Below are positions 35,361-44,331 of a stretch of DNA of 64,000 bases, in pieces; positions within the stretch are counted from its first letter, which is position 1, and every line of letters begins with the position of its first letter. This stretch comes from Pseudoduganella buxea (GTDB taxonomy: Bacteria; Pseudomonadota; Gammaproteobacteria; Burkholderiales; Burkholderiaceae_D): assembly GCF_009720835.1 (NCBI RefSeq), contig NZ_WNKZ01000021.1:1-64000 (forward strand). Direction: 5' to 3'. The notes under the pieces were generated by a model that saw only the letters and a program-made list of their open reading frames with translations, was not told the DNA's origin and ran no database searches. A program made the position numbers and the translations under genes.

Positions 35361-35492
35361 AACGCCTAACAAAATCTCTCACTTATCCTTGGGGGCAACA
35401 ACCAGGTCCACCTTGACAATGCGACCGGCTGCTCTCGGCCAGAAGCTACGTTTTCCTGTTTGCAGTCATAAGGGTGCAACTGGAAAAACGGA

Positions 35493-36101
35493 TTAATAGT
35501 CCGAGACTAACTGTAGGAGTGCACCGCTCTGTCCGCCTCCGCGGAAGACGCGCGCAAGGCTCTTGTGGCAGACGATCATCGCATCCTGCGTGCCACCCAT
35601 TTGGAACATTAACCGGTCTTCCAAAGGCGTCGCATCCAGTAATTTGCTGTTCAAAGAGTAAGTGTACATATCATAGAACTCGTTCGCGCCGATCTGCAGC
35701 GGTGGCGACGAGTACGTGGAGTTCTCACGGTCCCAGCAATCAAAGCGGCTGGAAAAGCCAACAAACCAGTAATCCTCATGCCACTCGTCTTCGTCGTCGA
35801 TGTACACGGCAGGGTGCAGGAACATACCTGGGATCTCGTGCTCCAGGATTTTGGCACGGATGTGGTCGCGTACGACGAAATTGCTGCTTTCAAACAAGAT
35901 ATCCGCAATCTCGGCTTTGGCCCCAGCTTTGCGAAAGTCATCTTTCAAGGCGTTGGTGAAAATAAGCGGGGAAGAGCCCATCGCCGGGGCTTTATTCCGG
36001 AACCGGCGCTCGTTCGTGTTGGTGTCCGGGCGAAGATACGGAAGGGACTCCCGGTTATCGTCCATGCGAATGAAGTAATACTCGTTGTCGTAGTCAGTCA
36101 T
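35493..36101 (-). CDS. candidate immunity protein of the VgrG island
   Basis: This 202-residue soluble protein begins MTDYDNEYYFIRMDD and contains an acidic/aromatic stretch (AVYIDDEDEWHEDYWFVGFS). I recall similar layouts among Imm11/Imm43-type immunity proteins, but the family name is not certain. The ATG at 36101 directly follows the nuclease stop at 36103, with AGGAA upstream. A TTG at 36119 is possible but less likely. Immediate position after a toxin-type nuclease, on the same strand, is the main evidence that it neutralises it. GC content is visibly lower than in the core genes. Confidence 0.65.
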   Translation of the reverse strand: MTDYDNEYYFIRMDDNRESLPYLRPDTNTNERRFRNKAPAMGSSPLIFTNALKDDFRKAGAKAEIADILFESSNFVVRDHIRAKILEHEIPGMFLHPAVYIDDEDEWHEDYWFVGFSSRFDCWDRENSTYSSPPLQIGANEFYDMYTYSLNSKLLDATPLEDRLMFQMGGTQDAMIVCHKSLARVFRGGGQSGALLQLVSDY

Positions 36102-36102
36102 T

Positions 36103-36789
36103 TTATTTTCCTGGCTCAAGCGTGTAAGGGGCGCAGTGCGGATAGGTAATGCCTTCTTGTTCCTGGTTCGGCCCTTTGCGCTGATTGCGGTGGTCCCGTT
36201 CTACTGGGCAGGTGTCCACACCGGTCTTGGTGACGCTATCTTCGCCTCCGCAACCGCGCGGATGTCCTGGATTGAAATAGGCGTACAATTTCGTCAGCCG
36301 TGCCTCACGAGGCTTGTGCTGAATTTTCTTGATAATATCCGTGCTGATATGGTCAAGCGCTTTCTGCGTTTTCTTGGCGATGTTCGTGCCGTGATCGCCG
36401 CATTCTTCCTCCAAGGCAGGGAAAATCGCTTTCAGCCGATTAGCCACCATGATGTGATATGCGGGTGGATGGCAGCTGTCGTCATCGTCACCTTTGATCA
36501 GCCTAGCAGTATGATTCCCCCGATGTGGTTGTACTTGGAGGAGACACGCCCCCTGCAACGTCGAAGGAATGAACACGAGGTTCTCCGGCACGTCAATCTC
36601 ATATCCGAAGTCGGCAAGACGATCGTCAAGCTTGGCGTCGAAAATTGCCTTTTCTGAGATCGCGTGGTGAGCCTGCATGTCCATGTGATGGCGCGGATGC
36701 GAATCGCTCTCGGTGCGACTCTTCATGAATTCCAGGTAAGCGCCTTTTGTCGTGTGCCCACGCTCGTCAGATGGTAACGAAAATGCCAT
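36103..36789 (-). CDS. AHH-type nuclease, T6SS-associated
   Basis: This 228-residue protein carries the AHH motif (HMDMQAHHAISEKAIFD) of the HNH/endonuclease VII-like superfamily used as polymorphic toxin nuclease domains. Other candidate metal ligands are in QPHRGNHTARLI and AYHIMVANRL. It is its own frame: TGA lies two codons before the ATG and TAA of the upstream gene 17 bases before it, with AAGGA between them. It probably cleaves nucleic acid in competitor cells after delivery by the adjacent VgrG, with the downstream gene as antidote. Activity and delivery are inferred from motif and context. Confidence 0.7.
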   Translation of the reverse strand: MAFSLPSDERGHTTKGAYLEFMKSRTESDSHPRHHMDMQAHHAISEKAIFDAKLDDRLADFGYEIDVPENLVFIPSTLQGACLLQVQPHRGNHTARLIKGDDDDSCHPPAYHIMVANRLKAIFPALEEECGDHGTNIAKKTQKALDHISTDIIKKIQHKPREARLTKLYAYFNPGHPRGCGGEDSVTKTGVDTCPVERDHRNQRKGPNQEQEGITYPHCAPYTLEPGK

Positions 36790-36805
36790 GATCTTTCAGA
36801 GTTCC

Positions 36806-38017
36806 TTATCGATATACAACGTGACCACGACGATGTCGGGGTGTCGGATGATCGGTCCTGCCACAAATCCGGCAGCGCTTATCGCGGCGGATGCTCTCTT
36901 TCTTGGCTGTCAGCTTGGTTTTGGTGCTGCCACGAACAGAGAGACCTTTCAGACGTGCTCGAATGAGCTTCCCGCCAAGATCGTGCAACTCGTTGACCGC
37001 TCTCATCAGATCCTCGAGCATCCGCACGAAAGCGTCCAGCGCAGCCTTTGCGCGTCTGACCTTCGCCGCCGCGCCAGCTAATTTGGCACTGGCCGACGTG
37101 AGCCGTGCCACCAGCCACGCGACGCGGGTGGCCGCGGCGGCACCTGCGCTCAGGAGTGCGGTCACCACCAGGAGAATCACCTCAATAACGATGTAGATTG
37201 CTCCTTTGCCAGCGATGAAAGCATAGAAATTTGGTGGTATCGCTTCGATCATCAGGCTTGCGTAAGCCAGGAAACTTAGTGCGCTTTCGTTGTCGGCAAT
37301 GATTTCCAGAACGATGGAGAAGCGTGGGTCGTTTCGGATAGCCTTTGCCAATTTCGGATCGATATCCATGAGCTCGTTCTCCACGAAGGCTTGGATGGGC
37401 TTTGGGTCGCCGATCGCGATCAGGCTGGGAAGATTGAGAATGGCATCGCGATGCTTGTACAGCTTCTGGGCTTTTTCTGCCGTGGCGAGCATGCTCGATG
37501 CGGTGTCATTAACGCTTGCCACGGCTGCGTTGAGCCGAGCACGCTGAGAATCCACTGCAGCCCGCGCTTCATCTTCAATCGTCCTCTGCCACCAAGCCCA
37601 GTTATATAACGTGCGCTCAGGATTGCTGACGTGCTTGTTAATCTCGCGCGCCAGGTCCTGATACTGCTGTTTGCTGTAGGTGGCCATCCGGTCGAGGCAG
37701 TCTCCAGTGAAATTCTCGACCTTATGACCTATCTCGACCCAAGTTTTTTTATCGAAGAGCGCGGCTTGATCACCAAGCCAATCGGCGGCGCCCTGGCTTG
37801 CGCCGGCCCGGGCGCTATCCAGGAAAGCCTTCGTTGGATCGGCGTCCCACTGATGCTGAAAGTCGGCCATATCCTCGCACAGCGCCAAGTAAGCTGCGTG
37901 CAGCGTTTGGATGATGTTGTCCCGATCACGGACGATCTCTCGCTCCGTTACCACGGGCACTGCGGTCACCAGGACACCACCGTCACGGGGTGCTTCTAGG
38001 CGAATGACTTCTGACAT
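36806..38017 (-). CDS. VgrG-linked cargo protein with membrane segments and Cys/His tail
   Basis: This 403-residue protein follows vgrG by 12 bases, with AGGAC before the ATG. The first 240 residues are helical and charged. Residues about 265-310 are hydrophobic (AIYIVIEVILLVVTALLSAG, then ATRVAWLVARL), enough for one or two membrane passes. The end has a Cys-x2-Cys knuckle in a basic tail (KRCRICGRTDHPTPRHRRGH). T6SS effectors with a conserved N-terminal delivery region and a membrane segment look like this; the toxic domain would then be the separate AHH nuclease encoded next. I do not recognise a precise family. Confidence 0.6.
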   Translation of the reverse strand: MSEVIRLEAPRDGGVLVTAVPVVTEREIVRDRDNIIQTLHAAYLALCEDMADFQHQWDADPTKAFLDSARAGASQGAADWLGDQAALFDKKTWVEIGHKVENFTGDCLDRMATYSKQQYQDLAREINKHVSNPERTLYNWAWWQRTIEDEARAAVDSQRARLNAAVASVNDTASSMLATAEKAQKLYKHRDAILNLPSLIAIGDPKPIQAFVENELMDIDPKLAKAIRNDPRFSIVLEIIADNESALSFLAYASLMIEAIPPNFYAFIAGKGAIYIVIEVILLVVTALLSAGAAAATRVAWLVARLTSASAKLAGAAAKVRRAKAALDAFVRMLEDLMRAVNELHDLGGKLIRARLKGLSVRGSTKTKLTAKKESIRRDKRCRICGRTDHPTPRHRRGHVVYR

Positions 38018-38029
38018 TTCACTTGTCCT

Positions 38030-40972
38030 TTACTTCAGGATGTTGACCGTGGCGGATTTCGTTATCGGCGTGCCCGCGATTTCGAACGTTAGTGCTTCAA
38101 GCGGCCACGGTGTGTTCCACGCGTCATCGTATCTAGCATCGAGTTCGACCCAGGTGTTATCTGTATTCGGGAGAACGGGCATCATGAATTGAGTGGTGGC
38201 GGGGCCGGCGAAATGTTTTGCTCCCGCATGCACCAGCAGTTTTCCTGGACACTGTACGGTAATGTTTCCGCCGTTGATCGTAATGTTGGCGCCACCGGCC
38301 GTAGACAGAGAAATACTTTTCGCTGCTGCCCAATCAACACTGCCATTCGCACTGATCACGTTTACTTCGTCCCGTGCCTGGATCGAAAGCTGGTCGGCTT
38401 GAGCCTGTACATTTACCTCGCCTTGGGCGGCAATCAATTGCAAGCCGAAATTCGCGTCCCCAGGCTTGATCGCGCCGCCGAGCACGCCGATGGCCTGGCC
38501 GGAATGGATACGCAACTTTCCGCCGCTAAGAAACTCGCTGTCGGCGCCGCTGGCCAGTGTTGCGATGTCCCCGCAAGAAATCTGCACGCTAGCGCCGGCG
38601 GACACGCCGAAGCCTGCCTTTGCTGCGATGGCGACCGTGGGACGGCCAAAATGCGGTATTTTGCCGGCCGCGGGCTGCACCGATGTACTGGCGCGGTCCT
38701 GCATCGCCTTATTAAGATCGTCGGAGGAAACCATGCCCGATGTACTGGCCAGCATCGAAGCGATTGGCGCTACGGAAGAATCGCGCTTGCTCTGGCCTGC
38801 GCGTGTCGATCCGATATGTCCTGCCAGAGCGACAGTCTGATGCGTCGTTGCCGCAGCGCTGAACGTTGAGCATAAGAGACTCAATTGCTTGAGCATCGCA
38901 ATCAGCGGCGCCGAGTCGCCAGCGGGGTCGCGTTGCGCGGCAGTGTGGTCGATTCCATAGCTTGAGATAAAAACGCCAGCACCGGCGCGAACCGCCCCAT
39001 ACGCATCCGTTCTTAACTCGACGCCTTGACCACGGAAGCTACCGCGGTAATTGTCCGCCGCGTGGATCAGGTGGCCCAAGTTGAGCTCGGTCGATGCATG
39101 GGTGCACCGCAGCTGCACGCGGCCCTGCGCGTCGGTATCGTCGAACAGCAGCTGGTTATAGCCCGGCCCGCCGAACTCCTTGCTGCGCAGGCCCCACTGC
39201 GCCGTCGCATTGCCATGGCCCGCTACGCCCGCCGAGGCCCCATGCCACACTGGACTATTACCAGCTGCCAGATTGCCCTGCGCCGACGGTCGATGGTCCG
39301 TCGCGAGGGCATATACATCGGTGTCTTCATTTACAGATTCTTGCGTGCCAGGTAACGACGTCATGCCGCCTTCTCCCCGGCCGTTGTAGAGGGCTCCGAC
39401 GATGATGGGGCGATCGATATCGTTTTCGAGGAATTGTAATAGGACTTCCTGGCCTATCCTCGGCAGAAACTGCATGCCCATTCCGCCGCCAGCGGCACGC
39501 TGTGCGACGCGAACCCAGCACGATGCGGCGTCACTATCCTGCCAGTGAAACCGGACTCTTACCCGACCAAGCTTATCGCAGTATAGTTCGTCAGCACCGG
39601 CAGCGACGTCTTCCCCGTCCGGTCCGATAACGATCGCGGTCTGGCAGCCATGAGCCGTTGGTTTGGCATGCATACGACCATCGCCGTGCGGCATCATCGG
39701 GCGCCACGCGGTGTCAGCCGTTACTGCTTCGAAGCTGTTGGCGTAGCCGGTCGAAAGGGCTTGCTGGATCACTAAGGCGAAGTCTTCCTGCTGCACCGCG
39801 TACCCATGCGAAGCTTCTTCCAGCAGCTCTGGGATAGGGCCGAACAGTTCGGCCAGGCCATCAGTAGCGCGTGTCGGCAGATTGTTGACGCCCACGCTGA
39901 TGACTTTCACCACCGTAAACGCGGGCGCTGCATCTGCTGTTTCCGACCGTGGCACATCGGTAATGCGAATTCTTGTTCCCGCAGCTAGGGTCCGGGCCGT
40001 TGATCGCCCGCGCCACAGATCACTACGTGCCTCTCGAACCTGCATCTGGATAGCGGCATAGTGTTGAGCTGTGGATGCGTTCGCATACGCGTATTGGCCC
40101 GGAATATCGTAACTTTCCAAAGCCGGTAACGCTGGATAGATGGAGCTGGAGGGAGCCGAGCCGACGATCGCCTTCTTCGCCTTGTAGTCGTAACTGAGCA
40201 GAGCAATCATCGTGGGCACGATACTACGCGTCGCTTGGAGCGCCTGGATCGTATCCTGGCTTTCTAAAGCGCGTGCTCCACGGAAGGCGATTCCGTTCGC
40301 ACCGGCGCTGGTCGCGTCTTCCGGAACCCCGTCTTCCGATCGGCTATCTGCGAACAGGACCATGCACTGGCCATCGGCGGTCTCTTCAAAGCGCCACATC
40401 AGCCCTTCTTCAGTCAACAGGCGCAACAGGAAATCGTGGTCCGATTCTCGGTATTGACAGCAGTAGCTACGCTCGGAGAGCTCATGCATGAAAGTAGCCG
40501 TGTCCGCGCTCCAGCACCACTGCGCCAATGGACGAAGACCGTCCAGAACGGAATCGACGATCTGGACGACAGTCTTGTCTTGCCAGACCCGGCTATTACG
40601 TACTTGAGTTAGCCGCCACAACCATGGCGTCAAGCGCAGCTTGTAGCGCGTAAAACCGCCGTTACTACCCAGCATCGCGACTTCCGATACATCGCCTGAG
40701 AATTTGGTACGTGAGCCATCCGCCAGGCTTATCTCAAGAGAAGCTGTACTGCCGAGCAATGCGCGCAAGTCCAGGTGGGCATCGAGCGCCAGAACAATCA
40801 CGTCCCGCACGCCCAGCTCTTGGATACCATCGACCGCGAAGAAGGCTTCGACCAACAGGCCGCCGGGAGGAAGCACGACATCGGCGTCCGACAGTGTGAG
40901 TTCGTATAGCCGGGTAGTGCTGCTAAATTGTGCCAGGACGGTTTTGATGCTCTGGGTTACAGGATTGCTCAT
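38030..40972 (-). CDS. vgrG: VgrG spike protein of type VI secretion
   Basis: This 980-residue protein starts MSNPVTQSIKTVLAQFSST and has the VgrG gp27-like N-terminal domains (LEISLADGSRTKFSGDVSEV). The gp5 OB region (CDKLGRVRVRFHWQ; GGGMGMQFLPRIGQEVLLQF; DRPIIVGALYNGRG) follows. A DUF2345 beta-helix extension (GQAIGVLGGAIKPGD, GEVNVQAQADQLSIQARDEV) is at the C-terminus. The last 50 residues (NTDNTWVELDARYDD) are probably a cargo adapter. VgrG caps the T6SS needle and is injected with its cargo. The ATG at 40972 is preferred over an in-frame start at 41023. No other core T6SS gene is in the window, so this is an orphan vgrG island. Confidence 0.92.
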   Translation of the reverse strand: MSNPVTQSIKTVLAQFSSTTRLYELTLSDADVVLPPGGLLVEAFFAVDGIQELGVRDVIVLALDAHLDLRALLGSTASLEISLADGSRTKFSGDVSEVAMLGSNGGFTRYKLRLTPWLWRLTQVRNSRVWQDKTVVQIVDSVLDGLRPLAQWCWSADTATFMHELSERSYCCQYRESDHDFLLRLLTEEGLMWRFEETADGQCMVLFADSRSEDGVPEDATSAGANGIAFRGARALESQDTIQALQATRSIVPTMIALLSYDYKAKKAIVGSAPSSSIYPALPALESYDIPGQYAYANASTAQHYAAIQMQVREARSDLWRGRSTARTLAAGTRIRITDVPRSETADAAPAFTVVKVISVGVNNLPTRATDGLAELFGPIPELLEEASHGYAVQQEDFALVIQQALSTGYANSFEAVTADTAWRPMMPHGDGRMHAKPTAHGCQTAIVIGPDGEDVAAGADELYCDKLGRVRVRFHWQDSDAASCWVRVAQRAAGGGMGMQFLPRIGQEVLLQFLENDIDRPIIVGALYNGRGEGGMTSLPGTQESVNEDTDVYALATDHRPSAQGNLAAGNSPVWHGASAGVAGHGNATAQWGLRSKEFGGPGYNQLLFDDTDAQGRVQLRCTHASTELNLGHLIHAADNYRGSFRGQGVELRTDAYGAVRAGAGVFISSYGIDHTAAQRDPAGDSAPLIAMLKQLSLLCSTFSAAATTHQTVALAGHIGSTRAGQSKRDSSVAPIASMLASTSGMVSSDDLNKAMQDRASTSVQPAAGKIPHFGRPTVAIAAKAGFGVSAGASVQISCGDIATLASGADSEFLSGGKLRIHSGQAIGVLGGAIKPGDANFGLQLIAAQGEVNVQAQADQLSIQARDEVNVISANGSVDWAAAKSISLSTAGGANITINGGNITVQCPGKLLVHAGAKHFAGPATTQFMMPVLPNTDNTWVELDARYDDAWNTPWPLEALTFEIAGTPITKSATVNILK

Positions 40973-41255
40973 TGTTCTGTTGAGGTCTGATCGATCGGTG
41001 CGCGCGTGCGACGCCTCACCCAAATGACGTTGGCCAACTCGAGTCTGCCATTATGCCATTTATGCTTCTAGCAACGACGGCGAGGTTAACGCTGGCGCTC
41101 GATCGGGGTCGCATGTGATAAGCAGACACCGCGCTCACACCTCTGTTCGTGTACGTCCGGTTTGGCGCGAGAGCGGCCGTCGCTCCGACCGACTATATTG
41201 TCACTACCGCGAAGCCCTCTCTGGTCAGCCTGGCGCTAGCCTTTAGTTCCCGTTT
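40973..41255. other. intergenic region between vgrG and pssA
   Basis: These 283 bases lie upstream of vgrG and downstream of pssA, both on the minus strand, and hold no credible gene. The sequence is less GC-rich than the core DNA on the far side. It must contain the vgrG promoter, but I could not pick one. Confidence 0.5.
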
Positions 41256-42035
41256 TTAGTCCTCGTACACCACCGGCGGCGGGATCTTGCGGAAGCCCCG
41301 CTTCCAGGCCAGGTTCAGCAGCACGGTACCGGTGATATACACGAGGAAGAACAGTACGAAGTAGTAGGCGCGCAGCCAGACCAGCAGGCCCACGTTCACT
41401 GCCAGCAGCACGAACAGGCCCGCGCTTTTGTTCTGCTTCGAGCTGGGGAAGCGGATGGTCGACACCATCAGGCTGCCCACGACGAACAGCAGGGCCACCA
41501 CCAGCCAGCCGTGCAGCGACGTATCGGGCGGCTCGGGCCAGGCCACGACGACCGAGGCCACGCAGGCGGCGCCCGCCGTGATGGGCATGCCGACAAAGTA
41601 TTTCGGGTCGGTGCGGCCCACGTTGACGTTGAAGCGGGCCAGCCGCAGCGCGCCGCAGGCAACAAAGAAGAAGGCGGCGATGCCGCCGGCCCGCAGCAGG
41701 GTCGGATCGGCGGGCCCCATCAGCACGAAGCCGTAGCAGTACAGCAGCATGGCCGGACCGCAGCCGAAGTTCATCACGTCCGCAATCGAATCGAGCTGCA
41801 CGCCGAACTCGGAACTGGTGCCGGTGGCACGGGCCACGAAGCCGTCCAGCGCATCGAAGATCCCCGCCAGCACCAGCAGCGCGGCAGCCAGTCGGTAATC
41901 CTGGGGGAAGCCGACGTAGGCATTATCGACGGAGATGACGATACTGCCGAAGCCGCAGGCGATCGACAGCAGGGTGACGAAGCTGGGCAAGGCAAACTTG
42001 GCGCGCTGCATGCGGCGGGTGTGGGGAGTAGTCAA
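41256..42035 (-). CDS. pssA: CDP-diacylglycerol-serine O-phosphatidyltransferase
   Basis: This 259-residue integral membrane enzyme makes phosphatidylserine from CDP-diacylglycerol and serine, the first step to phosphatidylethanolamine. The CDP-alcohol phosphatidyltransferase signature is complete in GIFDALDGFVARATG and FGVQLDSIADVMNFG (DG-x2-AR-x8-G-x3-D-x3-D). Six to eight hydrophobic helices surround it (FALPSFVTLLSIACGFGSI at the start). The length fits the subclass II (PssA) enzymes of Gram-negative bacteria with membrane topology. It begins with ATG at 42035 and stands alone. Confidence 0.93.
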   Translation of the reverse strand: MTTPHTRRMQRAKFALPSFVTLLSIACGFGSIVISVDNAYVGFPQDYRLAAALLVLAGIFDALDGFVARATGTSSEFGVQLDSIADVMNFGCGPAMLLYCYGFVLMGPADPTLLRAGGIAAFFFVACGALRLARFNVNVGRTDPKYFVGMPITAGAACVASVVVAWPEPPDTSLHGWLVVALLFVVGSLMVSTIRFPSSKQNKSAGLFVLLAVNVGLLVWLRAYYFVLFFLVYITGTVLLNLAWKRGFRKIPPPVVYED

Positions 42036-42223
42036 ATTATTTTCTGGACTGTGAGGTTTCCGGCAACAATGCCTTTTGATATCCGGAGCTATTGTAACGC
42101 TGCCGGCACCCCCGCAGCGCCACCCAACCTCGTTAGAAAAGAAGCAAGAAAACCGATGGGCTGGCGGATTTGGCTTAGAATCGGCCCATGGCCGGGCTGA
42201 ACCGGCCCCTGTCGGAGCTGATC

Positions 42224-43180
42224 ATGCGCGCAATCGACACCTGTAAATGGCCCCTGACCGCCCTGCTGCTGGCGGGGCTGCTGGCCGCCTGCGGCGGCGG
42301 CGGCGATTCGAGCCCGAACGGTGCCGTCACGCCCACGCCCACGCCGGTCACGCCCGTCACGCCGCCGCCCGGTGCGCCCACGGCCAGCGGCGACACGGCC
42401 AGCGACGGCTTTGCCTGGTTCAACTACCGGCGCAACCAGGTCGGCCTGTCCACGTTGACGCGCAACAGCATCATCGACCAGGCCGCGCTGGGCCACTCGA
42501 ACTACCAGCGCCTGAACAATACCGTCTCGCATGACCAGGTGGCCGGCAACCCCGGCTTCACCGGCCAGACCCTGCTGAACCGCCTGAACAACGCCGGCTA
42601 TTTCTTTACGGGCGCGCGCGCCTATGGCGAAGTGATTTCCGCCGCTGGCGAACGCGATGGTTTTTATCATGCGGAAGAACTGATCGCGGCGATCTATCAC
42701 CGCTTCGTCGTGTTCGAGCCCCTGTTCCGCGAGATGGGCACGGGCGCCGCCACGAATGCCAGCAACTACACGTATTTCACGACAGATTTTTCAGCCAATA
42801 ACGGCTACGGCCCGGGCCTCGGGCGCGGCAACCTGGTGACCTACCCGGTCAACAACCAGACCGCCGTGCCGCCCAATTTCCTCAGCGACAGCGAGTCGCC
42901 GGACCCGGTGCCGAACCAGAACGAAGTCGGCTATCCCGTCAGCATCCATGCCGACAACACGTCGACCATCACGGTGAACAGTTTCACCGTGCGCCCGCGC
43001 GGCGGTGCGGAGCTGGCGACACGGCTGCTGAGCAAGGCCGTCGATGGCGAAACACCGAAATCGGCTGCGGCCATTATTCCACTGACCAGGCTGGCCGCGG
43101 GCACGACGTACGACGTCAGCTTCAGCGGCACCGTCGACGGCAGCACCGTCACGCGCAGCTGGTCCTTCACGACACGTTGA
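42224..43180 (+). CDS. CAP/SCP-domain lipoprotein
   Basis: This 318-residue protein has a lipoprotein signal with LLAAC (Cys near residue 24), a Thr/Pro linker (TPTPTPVTPVTPPPG) and a CAP superfamily domain (WFNYRRNQVGLSTLTRN; GHSNYQRLNNTVSHD). The CAP His and the acidic residue near YGEVISAAG are visible. A C-terminal Ig-like/beta region follows (TSTITVNSFTVRPRGG). Bacterial CAP proteins are envelope proteins of largely unknown function. I chose ATG at 42224, with GGAG upstream, rather than 42188. The stop TGA overlaps the next gene by one base. Confidence 0.8.
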   Translation: MRAIDTCKWPLTALLLAGLLAACGGGGDSSPNGAVTPTPTPVTPVTPPPGAPTASGDTASDGFAWFNYRRNQVGLSTLTRNSIIDQAALGHSNYQRLNNTVSHDQVAGNPGFTGQTLLNRLNNAGYFFTGARAYGEVISAAGERDGFYHAEELIAAIYHRFVVFEPLFREMGTGAATNASNYTYFTTDFSANNGYGPGLGRGNLVTYPVNNQTAVPPNFLSDSESPDPVPNQNEVGYPVSIHADNTSTITVNSFTVRPRGGAELATRLLSKAVDGETPKSAAAIIPLTRLAAGTTYDVSFSGTVDGSTVTRSWSFTTR

Positions 43181-43770
43181 TGACCCTTCACCACCAAGCA
43201 ACCGATACCCTGCCCGTCCTCGATCCCGAACGGGGGCTGGCCCGCCTGCTGGGCGACCGCCACGTCTACGGTAATGTGCTGCGCCGCTTCGCCGGCTATG
43301 CCTCGTCGATCCGGGACGCGGTGGCACAACTGGCCAGCGGCGATCGTGACGCGGCCCATCGCACCATCCATACCCTCAGGGGAGCAGCCGGGCTGGTCTC
43401 GGCGCCGCAGCTGGCGGCACTGGCGGGCCAGGCGGAAGACGCGCTGGCCGCCGGCCAGGGTATCGACGAATTGGTGGGTCCACTGGAAGCGGCGTTGCAG
43501 GCACTGCTGGTGGAAATCGCAAGGGAGCTGGAACGCCACCCGCCGCCCGCGACGGCGGCGCAAGTGCCGGAACAGAGCGATGGTGCGGTACTGCTGCAGG
43601 AGCTGGCGCGCCTGCTCGATGAAGGAAACGGGGCCGCCGTGGACCTGGCGACGCGCTATGGCATGGTGCTGGCGGAAACGCTAGGGGCCGAACCCTGGCA
43701 GGCAGTGGCGGCGGCCATCGACGAATACGACTTCGATCGCGCCCTCGGCCTGCTGCGCCCGGCCCTGTGA
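43180..43770 (+). CDS. histidine phosphotransfer (HPt) domain protein
   Basis: This 196-residue protein carries an HPt domain with the phosphorylatable His in AHRTIHTLRGAAGLVSA, preceded by helices of the usual four-helix bundle (YGNVLRRFAGYASSIRDAV). The C-terminal 80 residues hold further helices without a known domain. HPt proteins relay phosphate between response regulators. The ATG overlaps the stop of the CAP lipoprotein by one base, which implies coupled translation. No histidine kinase or response regulator lies nearby, so its partners must be encoded elsewhere. Confidence 0.8.
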   Translation: MTLHHQATDTLPVLDPERGLARLLGDRHVYGNVLRRFAGYASSIRDAVAQLASGDRDAAHRTIHTLRGAAGLVSAPQLAALAGQAEDALAAGQGIDELVGPLEAALQALLVEIARELERHPPPATAAQVPEQSDGAVLLQELARLLDEGNGAAVDLATRYGMVLAETLGAEPWQAVAAAIDEYDFDRALGLLRPAL

Positions 43771-43792
43771 CGGAGCGGGGCGAGCCGCTTTA

Positions 43793-44002
43793 TCAGCGGG
43801 TGTACTCGGCTTCCTCGTCGAACGAGTCGGCGCACTCCTTGCCGCAGAAGCGGCGCACGCTGTCGAGCGGTTTCTCGCAATACCAGCACGATCCTTTCGG
43901 GGGCAGCGACTGACGCGTACGCGTTGCCGCGGACAGCACCGGCATCGGGGGCAGCAGCGGCGGCGCGCCATCGGACGACAATTGCTCTTGATTCTGTTCC
44001 AC
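43793..44002 (-). CDS. small zinc-ribbon-like protein
   Basis: This 69-residue protein starts with GTG at 44002, preceded by AAGGGGAAAAT. Its second half has the Cys-x2-Cys and Cys-x3-Cys pair of a small zinc-binding fold (CWYCEKPLDSVRRFCGKEC). A Pro-rich N-terminal part contains LPPMPVLSAATRTRQSLPP. A longer frame reaching 44191 lacks a good start. It converges on the HPt gene. Many proteobacterial genomes have such a short Cys4 protein of unknown role. Confidence 0.6.
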   Translation of the reverse strand: MEQNQEQLSSDGAPPLLPPMPVLSAATRTRQSLPPKGSCWYCEKPLDSVRRFCGKECADSFDEEAEYTR

Positions 44003-44331
44003 GATTTTCCCCTTTCGGATGCACTTCAAGCCTGGTAGCAAGATTACGTCAGCGAAAAGTGCGCAGGCATGAGAATCCTCAACCTCCACCGGCCTTTCAT
44101 CCGCCACGCAACAAGGCAGGGCAAGGCGGAATGCGGGGCCGATGGTGTTTGCCCGAATAAATAATAGCAGGATTAAAACAGCTGAAAGCACGCAGTTTCG
44201 TGCGTTGGCGCACCTTCATGCAGATTCACAACAGTACCAATCCTCGCCGTGGATCAGCCCATTATTTTGCCAATGAGAGTGGCTTCACCGATAGCAGCAG
44301 CCTGCCCCGGCTTGGTGCTATGCTCGCTGCC

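Noticed and set aside
36789-36810. Frameshift joining the cargo protein and the AHH nuclease
   Set aside because: The nuclease frame is closed by TGA two codons before its ATG and the upstream gene ends in TAA, so no single shift gives a clean fusion.
40973-41255. tRNA or integration site next to the VgrG island
   Set aside because: I could not fold any tRNA cloverleaf there and found no direct repeat flanking the island.
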